64,000 nucleotides of DNA from Fervidobacterium gondwanense DSM 13020 (GTDB lineage: Bacteria; Thermotogota; Thermotogae; Thermotogales; Fervidobacteriaceae): the NCBI RefSeq assembly GCF_900143265.1, contig NZ_FRDJ01000003.1, forward strand, positions 124,001-188,000. The letters are read 5' to 3'. The position numbers and the translations under genes were made by a program. The notes under the pieces are model-generated. The model was not told where the DNA came from, made no database searches, and was given only the letters and a program-made list of their open reading frames with translations. Positions 17,663 to 26,737 of this stretch are shown here, in pieces. Numbering within the stretch: position 1 is the stretch's first letter; every line of letters begins with the position of its first letter.

Positions 17663-18391
17663 ATGGATGAAAGAGTATTCGATCAGATTTCTTGTGAAGG
17701 CATATTCAAAAAGTTTGGTAGAAAAGTAGTGCTTAATAACGTTAATGCTTACGTTAATACTGGAGAAGTTGTAGGCTTGCTCGGTCCAAATGGATCGGGC
17801 AAGACTACATTATTTAACATTATACTCGGTGTTGTTGTTCCAACAAAAGGTAGGGTTTATTTCAACGGACAGAATATAACGAATATGCCCATACACAGAC
17901 GTGCAAGGCTTGGAATTACGTATCTTCAACAAGAGACTTCTGTTTTCAGAGACTTGAAAGTAGAGGACAATGTTAGATTAGTTCTTGAGTTTCAGAAACT
18001 AAGAAGAATAGAAAGAGAAGAGATTGTTAAATCAACTTTGGAAGAATTCGGTATTCAAGATTTGAAAAAGCAGTTTGCATTTTCACTCTCAGGAGGAGAA
18101 AAAAGAAGACTTGAATTGGCAAGGATGATGGCACTAAGCCCTAAATTTGTTCTCTTGGATGAACCTTTCATAGGTATTGACCCGAAAACTGTAAAGGAAA
18201 TTCAGAAGATAGTAATTCAGTTAAAAGAAAAAGGCATAGGGGTTATAATCACCGACCATTCGGTTGATGCGTTAAGGCCTATTGTAGATAGGTTATATGT
18301 GATTCATAAAGGTGAAGTTTTAGCACAAGGACATCCGGAAGATGTTCTGCAAGATACAATGGTGAAGAAAGTCTATCTTGGAGAAGAATGA
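17663..18391 (+). CDS. ABC transporter ATPase, LptB-like
   Basis: A 242-residue ATPase. Walker A is GPNGSGKTT at 41-49, the signature LSGGE at 142-146 and Walker B FVLLDEP at 162-168. Blocks such as GITYLQQETSVFRDLKVEDN and PFIGIDPKTV are those of LptB, the ATPase that drives lipopolysaccharide transport. Thermotogota are not known to make classical LPS, so the cargo may be another envelope lipid or polymer. No permease (LptF/G) is adjacent. The first ATG has no Shine-Dalgarno sequence and is 24 bases after the previous stop, which suggests coupled translation. Confidence 0.82.
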   Translation: MDERVFDQISCEGIFKKFGRKVVLNNVNAYVNTGEVVGLLGPNGSGKTTLFNIILGVVVPTKGRVYFNGQNITNMPIHRRARLGITYLQQETSVFRDLKVEDNVRLVLEFQKLRRIEREEIVKSTLEEFGIQDLKKQFAFSLSGGEKRRLELARMMALSPKFVLLDEPFIGIDPKTVKEIQKIVIQLKEKGIGVIITDHSVDALRPIVDRLYVIHKGEVLAQGHPEDVLQDTMVKKVYLGEE

Positions 18392-18427
18392 GAGAATAAG
18401 ATATAGCGATAGATTCGGAGGAGTATA

Positions 18428-19045
18428 ATGATTTTACTGTTCAAAAAGAAAGGTTTTCTAAGGTTTCTTTCTGCCATAGAAACTGCAAATTTGATAACAC
18501 GAACACTTATTAGGTCAGGATTGAAATTGCAATATTCTGAAGGATTCCACCCGAAGCCGAAGATTTCCTTTTTGGATTCAACGCCAACAGGAGTTATAGA
18601 TTTAGCGCTTTACGTTTCAGTTCAATTGGATGCTGAAAAAACAAGTCATGAAATAAAAAAAGCGCAGATTTTGAAATCAGTGAATGAAGTATCGCCTTTT
18701 GGACTTGAATTGGCAGATGTCTTTGATGTTGAAGTCAATTTAAACCGTGTTGTTGATGAATATGAGTACCTTGTGTTTTCAAAAGAAGAAATTAACTTGA
18801 AAAAGGAATTTAAAAAACATTCTGGAAAAGTTTTTATACCAAGCGAGTTGTTAAGAGATTTTCATATAGTTTTGAGAAATGGAATTTATGTGTTAAAATA
18901 TAGAATTGCGAAGGATAACATATTCAATCCGTACTTGTTAAACGGTGTTTTTTTGGTTACAAGAAAAAGGGCATTTGCTAAAGAATTGGATTTGCATAAC
19001 CTTTTAAATGACTTGGAAGAGAATAGGTGGAGGGACGATTTATGA
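18428..19045 (+). CDS. DUF2344 / radical-SAM-linked protein (TIGR03936 type)
   Basis: A 205-residue protein beginning [46 protein letters not shown], positions 3-48 of the family model as I recall it (only key blocks are cited here: the SEGFHPKPK motif at about 37-45). In other bacteria it is adjacent or fused to a radical SAM protein with a B12-binding domain and precedes ribonuclease G. Here it is alone; the window's rng is 38 kb away. Function unknown, possibly RNA modification. GGAGG lies before the ATG, and its stop overlaps the next start (ATGA). Confidence 0.75.
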   Translation: MILLFKKKGFLRFLSAIETANLITRTLIRSGLKLQYSEGFHPKPKISFLDSTPTGVIDLALYVSVQLDAEKTSHEIKKAQILKSVNEVSPFGLELADVFDVEVNLNRVVDEYEYLVFSKEEINLKKEFKKHSGKVFIPSELLRDFHIVLRNGIYVLKYRIAKDNIFNPYLLNGVFLVTRKRAFAKELDLHNLLNDLEENRWRDDL

Positions 19046-19404
19046 AAGTACTTGTTGTTGACGATTCAGATGTCCTTAGAAAAATAACGGTTTTTAACCT
19101 TAAAAAAATCGGATTTGACGTGGAAGAAGCAATAGATGGAATAGATGGACTTGAAAAGATGAAAACTTGGCAACCAGATGTTGTAATTTTGGACATAATG
19201 ATGCCAAGAATGGATGGATTTGCTGTCCTCAAAGAGATGAGGAGAGATGAAAACATAAAGAATATTCCTGTCATTGTCTTGACTGCAAAGGGTGGGCAAG
19301 ATGACGAACAAATTGCCTTATCCTTAGGTGCAAAAAAAGTTCTTACAAAACCATTCAGCCCAACTCAGCTCATTGAAGAAGTGAGGAGTTTGGCGAATGA
19401 ATGA
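19042..19404 (+). CDS. CheY-like single-domain response regulator
   Basis: A receiver domain only, 120 residues. The acidic pocket is Asp7/Asp8, the phosphorylation site Asp51 in [13 protein letters not shown], with Thr81 and Lys103 in place. The first GTG at 19027 is rejected because GGAGG at 19029 sits 8 bases before ATG at 19042. The gene overlaps the next one, a PP2C phosphatase, by 8 bases, so the receiver probably controls that phosphatase. No histidine kinase is in the window. Confidence 0.9.
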   Translation: MKVLVVDDSDVLRKITVFNLKKIGFDVEEAIDGIDGLEKMKTWQPDVVILDIMMPRMDGFAVLKEMRRDENIKNIPVIVLTAKGGQDDEQIALSLGAKKVLTKPFSPTQLIEEVRSLANE

Positions 19405-20773
19405 CGAAATTTTTCTGAAACTCTCAAAAGCTGTTACAGATGTTGCACAGCTTGTAGGTTTGGAAATTCTACCCATAAATGATGTAGAAACATTGGTTTT
19501 GGAGTGTACTCGTGTTACAGAATATCTTCAAAAATGGATAATTGATCAAAAATCAAATAACGATGCTCTGCAACAACTAATCGATGCACAGCTCGAAGAA
19601 CTAACGGCAACATACGAGGGACTTTCTGCTCTTTTTGAAATAAATAAGATAATAGCCTCTGTAAACGAGCCTTGGATGATTCTGAGAAATGTCTTAAAAC
19701 TTTTGAAAAATGCTGTGAACTATTCTGCAGGAGTAATTATACTGAATGTCGATGAAAAATCCTATTACGAATACTTTGGACTTTCAGAAGCAGAGGATTA
19801 CATTAAAAGAGTTGCCATTGAACATATCGAAGATGAAAATACCTTTTTTGTTGATTATAACAAAGATTCCGGAGGATTTATTGCCGTTCCTCTTTATGCG
19901 GAGTTTGGTAGATACGGTATATTACTGATCTCTGGATATGGAACTAAGAAGATTTTTACAGCGGGCGACAAGAAAATCACGGAAGCAGTGGCTCAACAAT
20001 TACTTACTTCTATTAATAGATATATAATGCTCCAACGTGAAATAGAAAAGCGAAAGCTCGAAGAGCAGCTTCAAATAGCTCGGAATATACAGCAAGGTCT
20101 ACTACCCAAGTACTTCCCAACGCACGAAAGATTTGATATCAGCGCCCGGAGCGTTCCCGCGATACAGGTTGGTGGGGATTATTACGATGTAATTGAAGCT
20201 GATGATGGATCTTTTGTATGTTGCATTGCGGACGTTTCTGGAAAAGGATTACCTGCAGCGCTTATTATGTCATCTTTTAGAAGCATGTTTAGGCTATCGG
20301 GAAAGATATCTACTGACTTGAAAAAACTGGCGGCTCAATTTGATAAAATGATTCATGAAGATTTTGAAACTGGTAGGTTTATAACGTCTATAATACTAAG
20401 GATAACTTCTGACGGTAACATGGAATACGTCAATGCTGGTCATGATCCGTTATATATACTAAGAGGAAATAGAATAGTAAAGCTTGAATCCACTGGCACT
20501 CCGTTCGGCATTCTTGGAGATGGGTGGTACGATGTTGAAAAGTTCAAACTTGAGTATGGAGATATACTGATTGCGTACACAGATGGAGTTGTGGAAGCCA
20601 GAAATATCTCCGGTGAAGAATATGGCTTTGAAAGGCTGCAAGAAACGATAATGATGAACAGATATTTGAAGGCTTCTGATATAGTAAAAAGGATCATGGA
20701 TTCTGTTTTTGAATTTTCTCATGGTGTACCGCAACATGATGATACAACAATATTGGTTGTCAAATATGAATAA
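19397..20773 (+). CDS. PP2C-type serine phosphatase with sensor domain (RsbU/SpoIIE family)
   Basis: 458 residues. The N-terminal part is helical, with a coiled coil about 55-75; a GAF-like sensory domain covers about 78-210. A signalling helix (212-235) leads to the SpoIIE phosphatase domain (about 240-458). Metal-binding aspartates are in VGGDYYDV (259-265) and IADVSGKG (277-284), and the end [11 protein letters not shown] is typical. Such phosphatases usually dephosphorylate an anti-anti-sigma factor, but no RsbV/RsbW partner is visible nearby. The overlap with the response regulator suggests input by phosphorelay. Confidence 0.88.
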   Translation: MNDEIFLKLSKAVTDVAQLVGLEILPINDVETLVLECTRVTEYLQKWIIDQKSNNDALQQLIDAQLEELTATYEGLSALFEINKIIASVNEPWMILRNVLKLLKNAVNYSAGVIILNVDEKSYYEYFGLSEAEDYIKRVAIEHIEDENTFFVDYNKDSGGFIAVPLYAEFGRYGILLISGYGTKKIFTAGDKKITEAVAQQLLTSINRYIMLQREIEKRKLEEQLQIARNIQQGLLPKYFPTHERFDISARSVPAIQVGGDYYDVIEADDGSFVCCIADVSGKGLPAALIMSSFRSMFRLSGKISTDLKKLAAQFDKMIHEDFETGRFITSIILRITSDGNMEYVNAGHDPLYILRGNRIVKLESTGTPFGILGDGWYDVEKFKLEYGDILIAYTDGVVEARNISGEEYGFERLQETIMMNRYLKASDIVKRIMDSVFEFSHGVPQHDDTTILVVKYE

Positions 20774-20793
20774 AGAGAGTTGGAGGTGTCTGT

Positions 20794-21351
20794 ATGATCG
20801 AAGTAGGAGATCTTGAGAAAGGTATGTACATAAAGTATGAAGGTGACATATACCGCGTGATCGATGTCAACAAGCATTTCAGAGCAAGAGGTTCAGGACT
20901 GATAAGAACAAAGCTTAAAAGCCTTTCTACCGGACTTGTAAGAGACGCAAATTTCGCAAGTGGTGAAAAAGTTGAGGAAGCAGAACTTTCTTTCAGAAAG
21001 GCAGAATACCTTTACAACGATGGAGAGAATTATTACTTCATGGACTTGCAAACTTATGAGCAGTACGCTATTCCTGAGGTAGAGGTTGATGAGGCAAAGA
21101 ATTATCTAATTGAGAACACTCAGGTCGATCTGGTTATGCACGATGAAAAACCAATAGGAATACAACTTCCAACAACGGTTGTTTTAGAAGTGATAGAGAC
21201 AGAACCAAATTTCAAAGGCGATACAGTTTCTGGTGGTGGAAAACCTGCAGTTCTCCAAACAGGTCTAAAGATTAGTGTTCCGTTCTTTATAAACGTTGGT
21301 GATAAAATAAAAGTGGATACAAGAACTGGCGAGTACATTGAAAGGGCATAA
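20794..21351 (+). CDS. efp: Translation elongation factor P
   Basis: Rescues ribosomes stalled at consecutive prolines. The full three-domain protein of 185 residues ends [25 protein letters not shown], a typical domain III tail (blocks cited by key residues). The tip of domain I, which normally carries a modified lysine in KPGKG, reads [10 protein letters not shown], with arginine at the tip (Arg32). I see no gene for a known EF-P modifying enzyme here. GGAGGTG lies before the ATG. The order efp, Asp23 gene, nusB is common in Gram-positive bacteria and Thermotogota. Confidence 0.97.
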   Translation: MIEVGDLEKGMYIKYEGDIYRVIDVNKHFRARGSGLIRTKLKSLSTGLVRDANFASGEKVEEAELSFRKAEYLYNDGENYYFMDLQTYEQYAIPEVEVDEAKNYLIENTQVDLVMHDEKPIGIQLPTTVVLEVIETEPNFKGDTVSGGGKPAVLQTGLKISVPFFINVGDKIKVDTRTGEYIERA

Positions 21352-21401
21352 AGAGGGTAAGGCATGGGAAGAAATCTAAGGATATCGAAAGGAGGGAGAA
21401 G

Positions 21402-21716
21402 ATGGGGAACATAACAGTATCAGATAATGTTATTGCCGAAATTGCGTACAGGTCAATATGCAGTATATATGGTGTAGAACCAGATAATAAAGAGTTCAAG
21501 AAATTTAGAAAAAATATAGACATCGAGAGAACACCTGAGGACAATGTAATCGTTAACATCAAATTGGAAGTTCCGTACGGTGAGAACATTCTTTCTTTCT
21601 CTGAAAATATAATGAAAACTGTCACGGAAAATGTTTCGCAGATGACGGACAAAACAGTTGAAGCGGTTAACGTTGTAGTTACTGGTGTTAGCGATAAAGA
21701 GTTTTCGAAATCCTAA
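21402..21716 (+). CDS. Asp23/Gls24 family protein
   Basis: A 104-residue alkaline-shock-type protein. The start GNITVSDNVIAEIAYRS and later VNIKLEVPYG and AVNVVVTGV match the family. Members are small cytoplasmic proteins, often membrane-tethered in Gram-positives, of unknown biochemical role. A polar, serine/lysine-rich tail ends the protein. GGAGGGAGAAG lies before the ATG, and the gene sits between efp and nusB as in many Firmicutes. Confidence 0.8.
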   Translation: MGNITVSDNVIAEIAYRSICSIYGVEPDNKEFKKFRKNIDIERTPEDNVIVNIKLEVPYGENILSFSENIMKTVTENVSQMTDKTVEAVNVVVTGVSDKEFSKS

Positions 21717-21752
21717 CCGTGAGTAGTGCTGAAATTCAAGGAGTTGAAAAAA

Positions 21753-22178
21753 TTGGTTTCCAAAAGAAGGATACTTCGAGAGTCAGTTTTGAAAGCGCTT
21801 TTTCAACTTGACTTTAGACCTGAAGATTTCGATGAAATATTAAGTGACGCATTAAAATCAGTTAAGGATGGAAATATTAAGAAAGATGCAGAAAGATATC
21901 TCAAAAATATCCATGAACAGAAAACGAAGATTGATGAAATAATTGAAAAGCATCTTTTAAACTGGAGTTTTGATAGAGTATCGCACATTGCAAGAGGTGT
22001 TCTGAGACTTGGCACGTATGAACTGCTATACGAGAATGACATACCAATAGAGGTTACTTTGGACGAAATGGTAGAAATCACGAAAAAGTACGACACAGAT
22101 GAAAGCGCCAAGTTTATCAACGGGGTCTTGGACAGGATAGCAAAAGAAGAAGCACCTAAGGAAAAATTCAAGCTTTAA
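21753..22178 (+). CDS. nusB: Transcription antitermination protein NusB
   Basis: An RNA-binding helical protein that joins NusE (S10) on boxA sequences of rRNA operons. Typical features are the N-terminal RESVLKALFQLDF and the C-terminal YELLYENDIPIEVTLDEMVEITKKY, with FINGVLDRIAK near the end. I take TTG at 21753, as AAGGAG lies 9 bases upstream; GTG at 21726 has no such site and would add nine residues. The resulting 141 residues is normal for NusB. Confidence 0.93.
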   Translation: MVSKRRILRESVLKALFQLDFRPEDFDEILSDALKSVKDGNIKKDAERYLKNIHEQKTKIDEIIEKHLLNWSFDRVSHIARGVLRLGTYELLYENDIPIEVTLDEMVEITKKYDTDESAKFINGVLDRIAKEEAPKEKFKL

Positions 22179-22254
22179 ATTTATCATTCATTTCTCATAT
22201 TGTTTGTTGTTTGTTTGAACAACCGTATCTCAAGGGGATTGCGGGGGGTTCTCT

Positions 22255-22776
22255 TTGAGCTATATCGAGCTGTTGGTTTGTCTAATAATTTCTACCATCA
22301 TATTTATCAGCGCTTTGGATGGATATAGCCATGTGCTCCAGCACATGGCTTATATATTAAATACGAATATAAGAACCTTAAGAGTATTCCATGTTATCAA
22401 CTACATCAGGTTCGATTACCATAGACATGCAACTAAACAACCAAATTCAAAATATTCCAAAACTTTATCTACGTCATCTTTTGCATTTGATGAGAAGGTT
22501 GAAAATCTTAAACGTGTTCTGTACAAATGTGTTGGACCTTTGGAAGGTAAAACCACGATTTACAGAGATACTTACGACATATACACAAAAAGGCTATTAA
22601 ATCGGCGAGTTTATACATTGTATGGTGAGTTTTCTTTAGAATTATCAGCCGATAAAAGATATCTCCTCATAAACAATCCGTACTATGGTGTTGCAAAGAT
22701 ACCAATTTCTCTCCCTGATGTGCAGATTGTTAGCATCATAGTAACTAAGGTGAGAGAAAACAATGAAACAAAATAA
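22255..22776 (+). CDS. Pilin-like membrane-anchored protein
   Basis: 173 residues. The N-terminus SYIELLVCLIISTIIFISAL copies the helix of type IV pilins (TLIELLVVI...), but the usual leader and G/F cleavage site are missing from the frame: the only start in frame is TTG at 22255, directly before Ser-Tyr-Ile-Glu. The run GGGGGG at 22243-22248 lies 6 bases upstream and may serve as Shine-Dalgarno sequence. One base fewer there would give the frame MRGFSLSYIELL, with a leader. The rest is a basic, tyrosine-rich globular part with no recognised domain. Possibly a minor pseudopilin; the motor ATPase pilB is at 59953. Confidence 0.6.
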   Translation: MSYIELLVCLIISTIIFISALDGYSHVLQHMAYILNTNIRTLRVFHVINYIRFDYHRHATKQPNSKYSKTLSTSSFAFDEKVENLKRVLYKCVGPLEGKTTIYRDTYDIYTKRLLNRRVYTLYGEFSLELSADKRYLLINNPYYGVAKIPISLPDVQIVSIIVTKVRENNETK

Positions 22777-22787
22777 GGAGTGGTTGT

Positions 22788-23612
22788 ATGTTCAACTACA
22801 ATGAATTAATGGACGCAAAGAGGACAAGAATAATGGGAATAATAAATGTCACACCTGACTCGTTCTATTCAGGTAGCAGGGTAGATGAGACGAACTTGTT
22901 GATTAGAGTTGAGCAAATGATTAAAGATGGGGTTGAAATAATAGATGTCGGAGGCGAGAGCACAAGACCTGGCGCAGAAGCAGTACCTCTTGAAGAAGAG
23001 ATAAGGCGAACAGTAACGGCTGTAAAGATTATTAGAAAACACTTCGACATACCCATATCTGTGGATACTTATAAATCCGAAGTTGCAAGACTTTCTATCG
23101 AAGAAGGTGCTGATATAATCAACGATATCAGCGCTATGAGATTCGATGAAAAAATGGTGGAAGTCGCGTCACACTACAAATGTCCTGTTGTACTCATGCA
23201 TATGAAAGGCAATCCGAAGACTATGCAAGAGAATCCTGAATACAAAGACGTTGTCGCGGAAATCGTGGAATTTTTCGATGAGCGTATCAGATACGCTAAG
23301 GAACATGGAGTGGACAAACTAATACTTGATCCAGGGATTGGGTTTGGCAAAAAGCTGGAACACAACCTTGAAATACTGAAAAGGATTGAAGAGTTTAGGA
23401 AGCTTAATTATCCGCTACTCATAGGTGCAAGCCGAAAATCGATGATAGGCATGATTCTGAACTTACCGCCAGAAGAAAGATTAAACGGAACGCTTGCGGT
23501 GACAGCCTATTGCGCTATGCATAGTGTTGAAATAGTACGCGTCCATGATGTAAAAGAGAATAAAGAAGTAGTGAAAATCATAGAAGCAATCAAAAGTATT
23601 AAAAACTCGTGA
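22788..23612 (+). CDS. folP: Dihydropteroate synthase
   Basis: Joins p-aminobenzoate to dihydropterin pyrophosphate in folate synthesis. Both family signatures are present: IMGIINVTPDSFYSGSR (15-31) and IDVGGESTRPGA (52-63). DPGIGFGKKLEHN and IGASRKSMIG follow. The length of 274 is normal. AAGGAG lies before the ATG. It is in the plus-strand run behind the pilin-like gene and ahead of rluB; no other folate genes are nearby. Confidence 0.96.
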   Translation: MFNYNELMDAKRTRIMGIINVTPDSFYSGSRVDETNLLIRVEQMIKDGVEIIDVGGESTRPGAEAVPLEEEIRRTVTAVKIIRKHFDIPISVDTYKSEVARLSIEEGADIINDISAMRFDEKMVEVASHYKCPVVLMHMKGNPKTMQENPEYKDVVAEIVEFFDERIRYAKEHGVDKLILDPGIGFGKKLEHNLEILKRIEEFRKLNYPLLIGASRKSMIGMILNLPPEERLNGTLAVTAYCAMHSVEIVRVHDVKENKEVVKIIEAIKSIKNS

Positions 23613-23625
23613 AAGAAGGTTCATC

Positions 23626-24339
23626 ATGAAAAGTATTAAAGAATCAATAAGGTTAGATAAGTACCTATCAAACGCAAAGGTGGGAACAAGAAGCGAGGTA
23701 AAAAAGTACATAAAAGAAGGAAGAGTTACTGTTAATGGTCGTGTAGTAGATGAACCAGAATTTCACGTGTCACCAAATGATGAGATAACAGTAGATGGTG
23801 AATATGTAAATTCTCATAGAAACGTTTATATAATGCTCTTTAAACCATCAGGATTCGTTTCAACGACTTCAGAATATGAACCAAGCGTCCTTAACCTTAT
23901 TGATCATCCATATGTCGATGAACTGCACATAGCCGGAAGACTTGATAAAGACGTCGAAGGTCTTTTGATCCTGACTAACGATGGTGATTTCACACACAGA
24001 TTGATATCTCCGAAAAAACACGTTGAGAAAGAATACTATATATATACGAAGCAGCCTTACAAACTAACGGAAGAAGTTAAAAAAGAATTTGAAAAAGGAT
24101 TAGAAATTGATGGTGAGAAATTTCTGCCAGCAAAGATAGGACAAATCGATGAGAAGACTATTTCAATAACAATTATTGAAGGAAAATACCATCAAATTAA
24201 AAAAATGTGCCAGAAGATTGGAATAGAATGGGAAAGAATCATGAGAGTTCGCATAGGTAGACTCACTCTTGGTGGTCTCAAAAAAGGTGAGTGGAGAGAA
24301 CTTTCAAAGGAAGAGATTGATGAGATTTTTGAGAGATAG
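23626..24339 (+). CDS. Ribosomal large-subunit pseudouridine synthase (RsuA/RluB family)
   Basis: 237 residues. An N-terminal S4 RNA-binding domain (IRLDKYLSNAKVGTRSEVKKYI) is followed by the RsuA-type catalytic domain with Asp in GRLDKDVEGLLILTNDGDF (about 104-122) and the late motif EGKYHQIKKM. The family modifies one uridine in 16S (RsuA) or 23S (RluB/E/F) rRNA; which one cannot be told from sequence alone. It is the last gene of the plus-strand run, followed by a strong terminator. Confidence 0.88.
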   Translation: MKSIKESIRLDKYLSNAKVGTRSEVKKYIKEGRVTVNGRVVDEPEFHVSPNDEITVDGEYVNSHRNVYIMLFKPSGFVSTTSEYEPSVLNLIDHPYVDELHIAGRLDKDVEGLLILTNDGDFTHRLISPKKHVEKEYYIYTKQPYKLTEEVKKEFEKGLEIDGEKFLPAKIGQIDEKTISITIIEGKYHQIKKMCQKIGIEWERIMRVRIGRLTLGGLKKGEWRELSKEEIDEIFER

Positions 24340-24344
24340 AACAT

Positions 24345-24380
24345 AAAAGAGGCGGTGTGATTATCCACACCGCCTCTTTC
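24345..24380. terminator. Bidirectional terminator between rluB-type gene and VWA lipoprotein gene
   Basis: An 11-bp GC-rich stem GAGGCGGTGTG/CACACCGCCTC with a 6-base loop is flanked by AAAA and TTT, and ends both convergent transcripts. Confidence 0.88.
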
Positions 24381-24401
24381 TTTCATTGTCTTAGAAATGC
24401 C

Positions 24402-25454
24402 TTAGTAAGTTGCACCTTCTATTTTCAGATATCTCTTGTCAGTGCTGGTAGTGTAAAAGACCTCAATCGTATGGGTTGCAGCTGGCGAATCGCTTTCGAA
24501 AGAGACTATCCACGAAGATTCGACATACTCGACGATACCTAAATCGTTAAGATTAACGTTTCCTGCACTGTCAGTGTACTTTATCACACCGCCTGTTTTC
24601 TGGCAAAGCTCTCTAACGTCACCTGGGTCTGAAAAGTCAGTAGTGGTGTCGTAGTAATAACCACTTGGCACAAAAGCGCCGTGGATTGTGAAGAAACCTA
24701 CTAATGCTGGGAACATGTCTGCCTTATCAAAATGTGAAAACCCTATGCCGTCAGACTTATAGTGTGCCGGTGCATCGGTTATGACTATCATAACTCTTTG
24801 TGCACTCGGTCTCCATTCAAGAGCTGTTGCAGCGAACATTATTGCATCGTACGGGTTTTCTGCCCAATCGCCACCGTAACCAGCGTACAGTACACCAACG
24901 TAATCTTTCGCATCAGACGGTGAAGATAACCCTAAATATGGAGGATCAACATCGATATCACTTGGCGGGTTAACATAGTCATCGAATGGTATAACACCAA
25001 TTCTTACATCCATGCCGCTTTCTTCAAGATTTGTTGCAAAATCTATTATACTATTTTTAGCCCCGTTTATTGCGTAGCTCATGCTACCTGTCACATCCAA
25101 GATTATTGCTATATCAAGTCTATTTCTAATTGTTGATTCTTTATATAGTACAAATCCTTGTTCTTTGTTATCTTCGAACACCCGGAGAGTGCTAACTGGT
25201 AAATTCTCAACACCTGGTAAGCTTATCCTAATGTTAACCGTATCTGGAACTGCTATCGGTACGAGTGAAGGTGTCTTATCCACTGTACCGAATATATCTG
25301 TCGTTGAATATCCAGATGTTGAAGGTTTTGTCGTGTCCACAGGGTCTTTCGGAATAACTCTTGGAGCAATTGGAATTTCCGAACAGCTATAAACTAATAG
25401 CGCACTAATAATGGCTATTAACGCAAATAACGTGGCTCTTCTGAATTTTCTCAT
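24402..25454 (-). CDS. Lipoprotein with von Willebrand factor A domain
   Basis: The signal peptide ends in a lipobox-like VYSC, with Cys24 as the lipid site. A linker rich in Pro, Thr and Ser follows (about 28-60), then a VWA domain (about 112-330) with the metal site DVTGSMS at 120-126. VWA proteins usually bind other proteins through a metal ion. I take ATG at 25454 (GAGGGG 8 bases upstream) over two earlier in-frame starts. It is cotranscribed with the small envelope protein at 25467-25946. Binding partner unknown. Confidence 0.8.
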   Translation of the reverse strand: MRKFRRATLFALIAIISALLVYSCSEIPIAPRVIPKDPVDTTKPSTSGYSTTDIFGTVDKTPSLVPIAVPDTVNIRISLPGVENLPVSTLRVFEDNKEQGFVLYKESTIRNRLDIAIILDVTGSMSYAINGAKNSIIDFATNLEESGMDVRIGVIPFDDYVNPPSDIDVDPPYLGLSSPSDAKDYVGVLYAGYGGDWAENPYDAIMFAATALEWRPSAQRVMIVITDAPAHYKSDGIGFSHFDKADMFPALVGFFTIHGAFVPSGYYYDTTTDFSDPGDVRELCQKTGGVIKYTDSAGNVNLNDLGIVEYVESSWIVSFESDSPAATHTIEVFYTTSTDKRYLKIEGATY

Positions 25455-25466
25455 ATTCATCACCCC

Positions 25467-25946
25467 TCAAAATCCGATACCGATGCCTGCAGAAACGGCA
25501 AAGATATCCAAGAACTGAAATGAAGTTGTCATTGTACCAAGACCTTCTACAAATAGCACGATTCCTTGACCGAACCTTGCACCAGCTTTAACGTGAAATA
25601 GATCGGGATAAAATGTGAAACCTGAATTAACAACATCATATACAAATATAGGTGCAGCACCTGCGTAAAACAAAGTGTTAAAGAGCGGTATGCCTAGATA
25701 AAGATATGGATCAATCTCTAAGAACTGAATTTCTCCAACTTCTATTTCTTCGATTTCTTGTATGTCTGAAAGTGGGTAATACGCTTCCAACATCAGAGAA
25801 ATCCCACCAGAAAGCGTTCCAATGCGCACTCCGAGGAATGGACGGTTCTTTCCGCCAATTTCTAAACCACCTAATGCAGATATCTCAAAACTGAATGCTA
25901 AGGTTATTGCTAACAAAAGCACTCCTGTTACGACAAACTTCTTCAT
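25467..25946 (-). CDS. Small exported beta-barrel-like envelope protein
   Basis: 159 residues. A signal peptide (about 1-19, ending AFSF) is followed by alternating hydrophobic/glycine-rich strands, and the protein ends ...AGIGIGF. A terminal Phe after an amphipathic strand is the outer-membrane barrel signature. No family is recognised. It starts at an ATG with GGAG upstream and its stop is about 12 bases before the VWA lipoprotein start, so the two probably work together at the outer sheath. Confidence 0.6.
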   Translation of the reverse strand: MKKFVVTGVLLLAITLAFSFEISALGGLEIGGKNRPFLGVRIGTLSGGISLMLEAYYPLSDIQEIEEIEVGEIQFLEIDPYLYLGIPLFNTLFYAGAAPIFVYDVVNSGFTFYPDLFHVKAGARFGQGIVLFVEGLGTMTTSFQFLDIFAVSAGIGIGF

Positions 25947-26169
25947 AAAATCACTCTCCTCTCAGATTTGGAACTTCCACACGAGCAATGTATTCCTTAG
26001 CTCTGCTTATATGAAGTTAAATACTTCAAATGATAACTGGTTCTGTATAGTCAAAATCAGAGCAAAAGTGATGCTTCTTTCCAAGACAGTATTATGACTC
26101 TCGTTTTCAGTAAAACGTTGTATGAATATTTCGCGTAAGTAATGTCAAATCAATGTCCTGAAGATTGCC

Positions 26170-26206
26170 AAAAAAAATACCTCCAGCGATTTCTCGCCGG
26201 AGGTAT
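26170..26206 (-). terminator. Rho-independent terminator of hsp20
   Basis: The minus strand reads an imperfect stem (ATACCTCC plus GCGA against their complements, one mismatch, 4-base loop) followed by TTTTTTTT. It lies 19 bases after the hsp20 stop. The stretch from here to 25947 shows no other feature I can support. Confidence 0.85.
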
Positions 26207-26224
26207 CGTTTGATTTCCTTGCGT

Positions 26225-26653
26225 TTACTCAATTTTTATTTCGACAGTAGGCTTTTCTTCTTTCTTCTTTGGCATCTCGAGTGTTAGAACACCATCTGAA
26301 TATTTTGCTGTGATTCCTTTTGTATCTACATAGTCTGGTATGATGAATGACCTTTCAAACTTACCGAATGACCTTTCAACGATTCTGTAGTTTCTGCCTT
26401 TTTCGTCTCTTTCTGTCTTCTTTTCGCCAGTTATTCTCAGTACACCATCTTCTACTGTAATCTTGAGTTCGTCTTTCTTTACACCAGGAAGTTCGAGTTC
26501 AAGAACTACTTTATCTTCTGTTTCGTATGCATCAACCTTTGGCAGGAATTCAAACTCACTTCTGAATGGTCTCACAAAATCCGAGAAGAGTCTGTCAATC
26601 TCCTTTTGAAGTTCCATGAACGGTTCAAATAAGTCGCTTCTTCTTGCCAACAT
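26225..26653 (-). CDS. Hsp20/alpha-crystallin small heat-shock protein
   Basis: An ATP-independent holdase of 142 residues. The alpha-crystallin domain (about 38-130) includes LELELPGVKKDELKITVEDG and GVLTLEMPKK, and the tail VEIKIE carries the I-x-I-type motif that drives oligomer assembly. The ATG is preceded by GGAGGTGAGAG. The gene stands alone, with a sigma-A type promoter overlapped by a CIRCE operator at 26720-26746, so HrcA repression under normal growth and induction by heat are expected. Confidence 0.95.
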   Translation of the reverse strand: MLARRSDLFEPFMELQKEIDRLFSDFVRPFRSEFEFLPKVDAYETEDKVVLELELPGVKKDELKITVEDGVLRITGEKKTERDEKGRNYRIVERSFGKFERSFIIPDYVDTKGITAKYSDGVLTLEMPKKKEEKPTVEIKIE

Positions 26654-26708
26654 ACTCTCACCTCCACTCCCCTTGGGGTTTTGTTCCTTATTTTCACGTT
26701 CCGACTAT

Positions 26709-26737
26709 ATTATACATAATTAGCACTCATGTGTCAA
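26709..26737 (-). promoter_or_regulatory. Promoter of hsp20
   Basis: The minus strand reads TTGACA (26737-26732), a 17-base spacer, then TATAAT (26714-26709), a consensus sigma-A promoter about 55 bases before the ATG. Confidence 0.88.
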
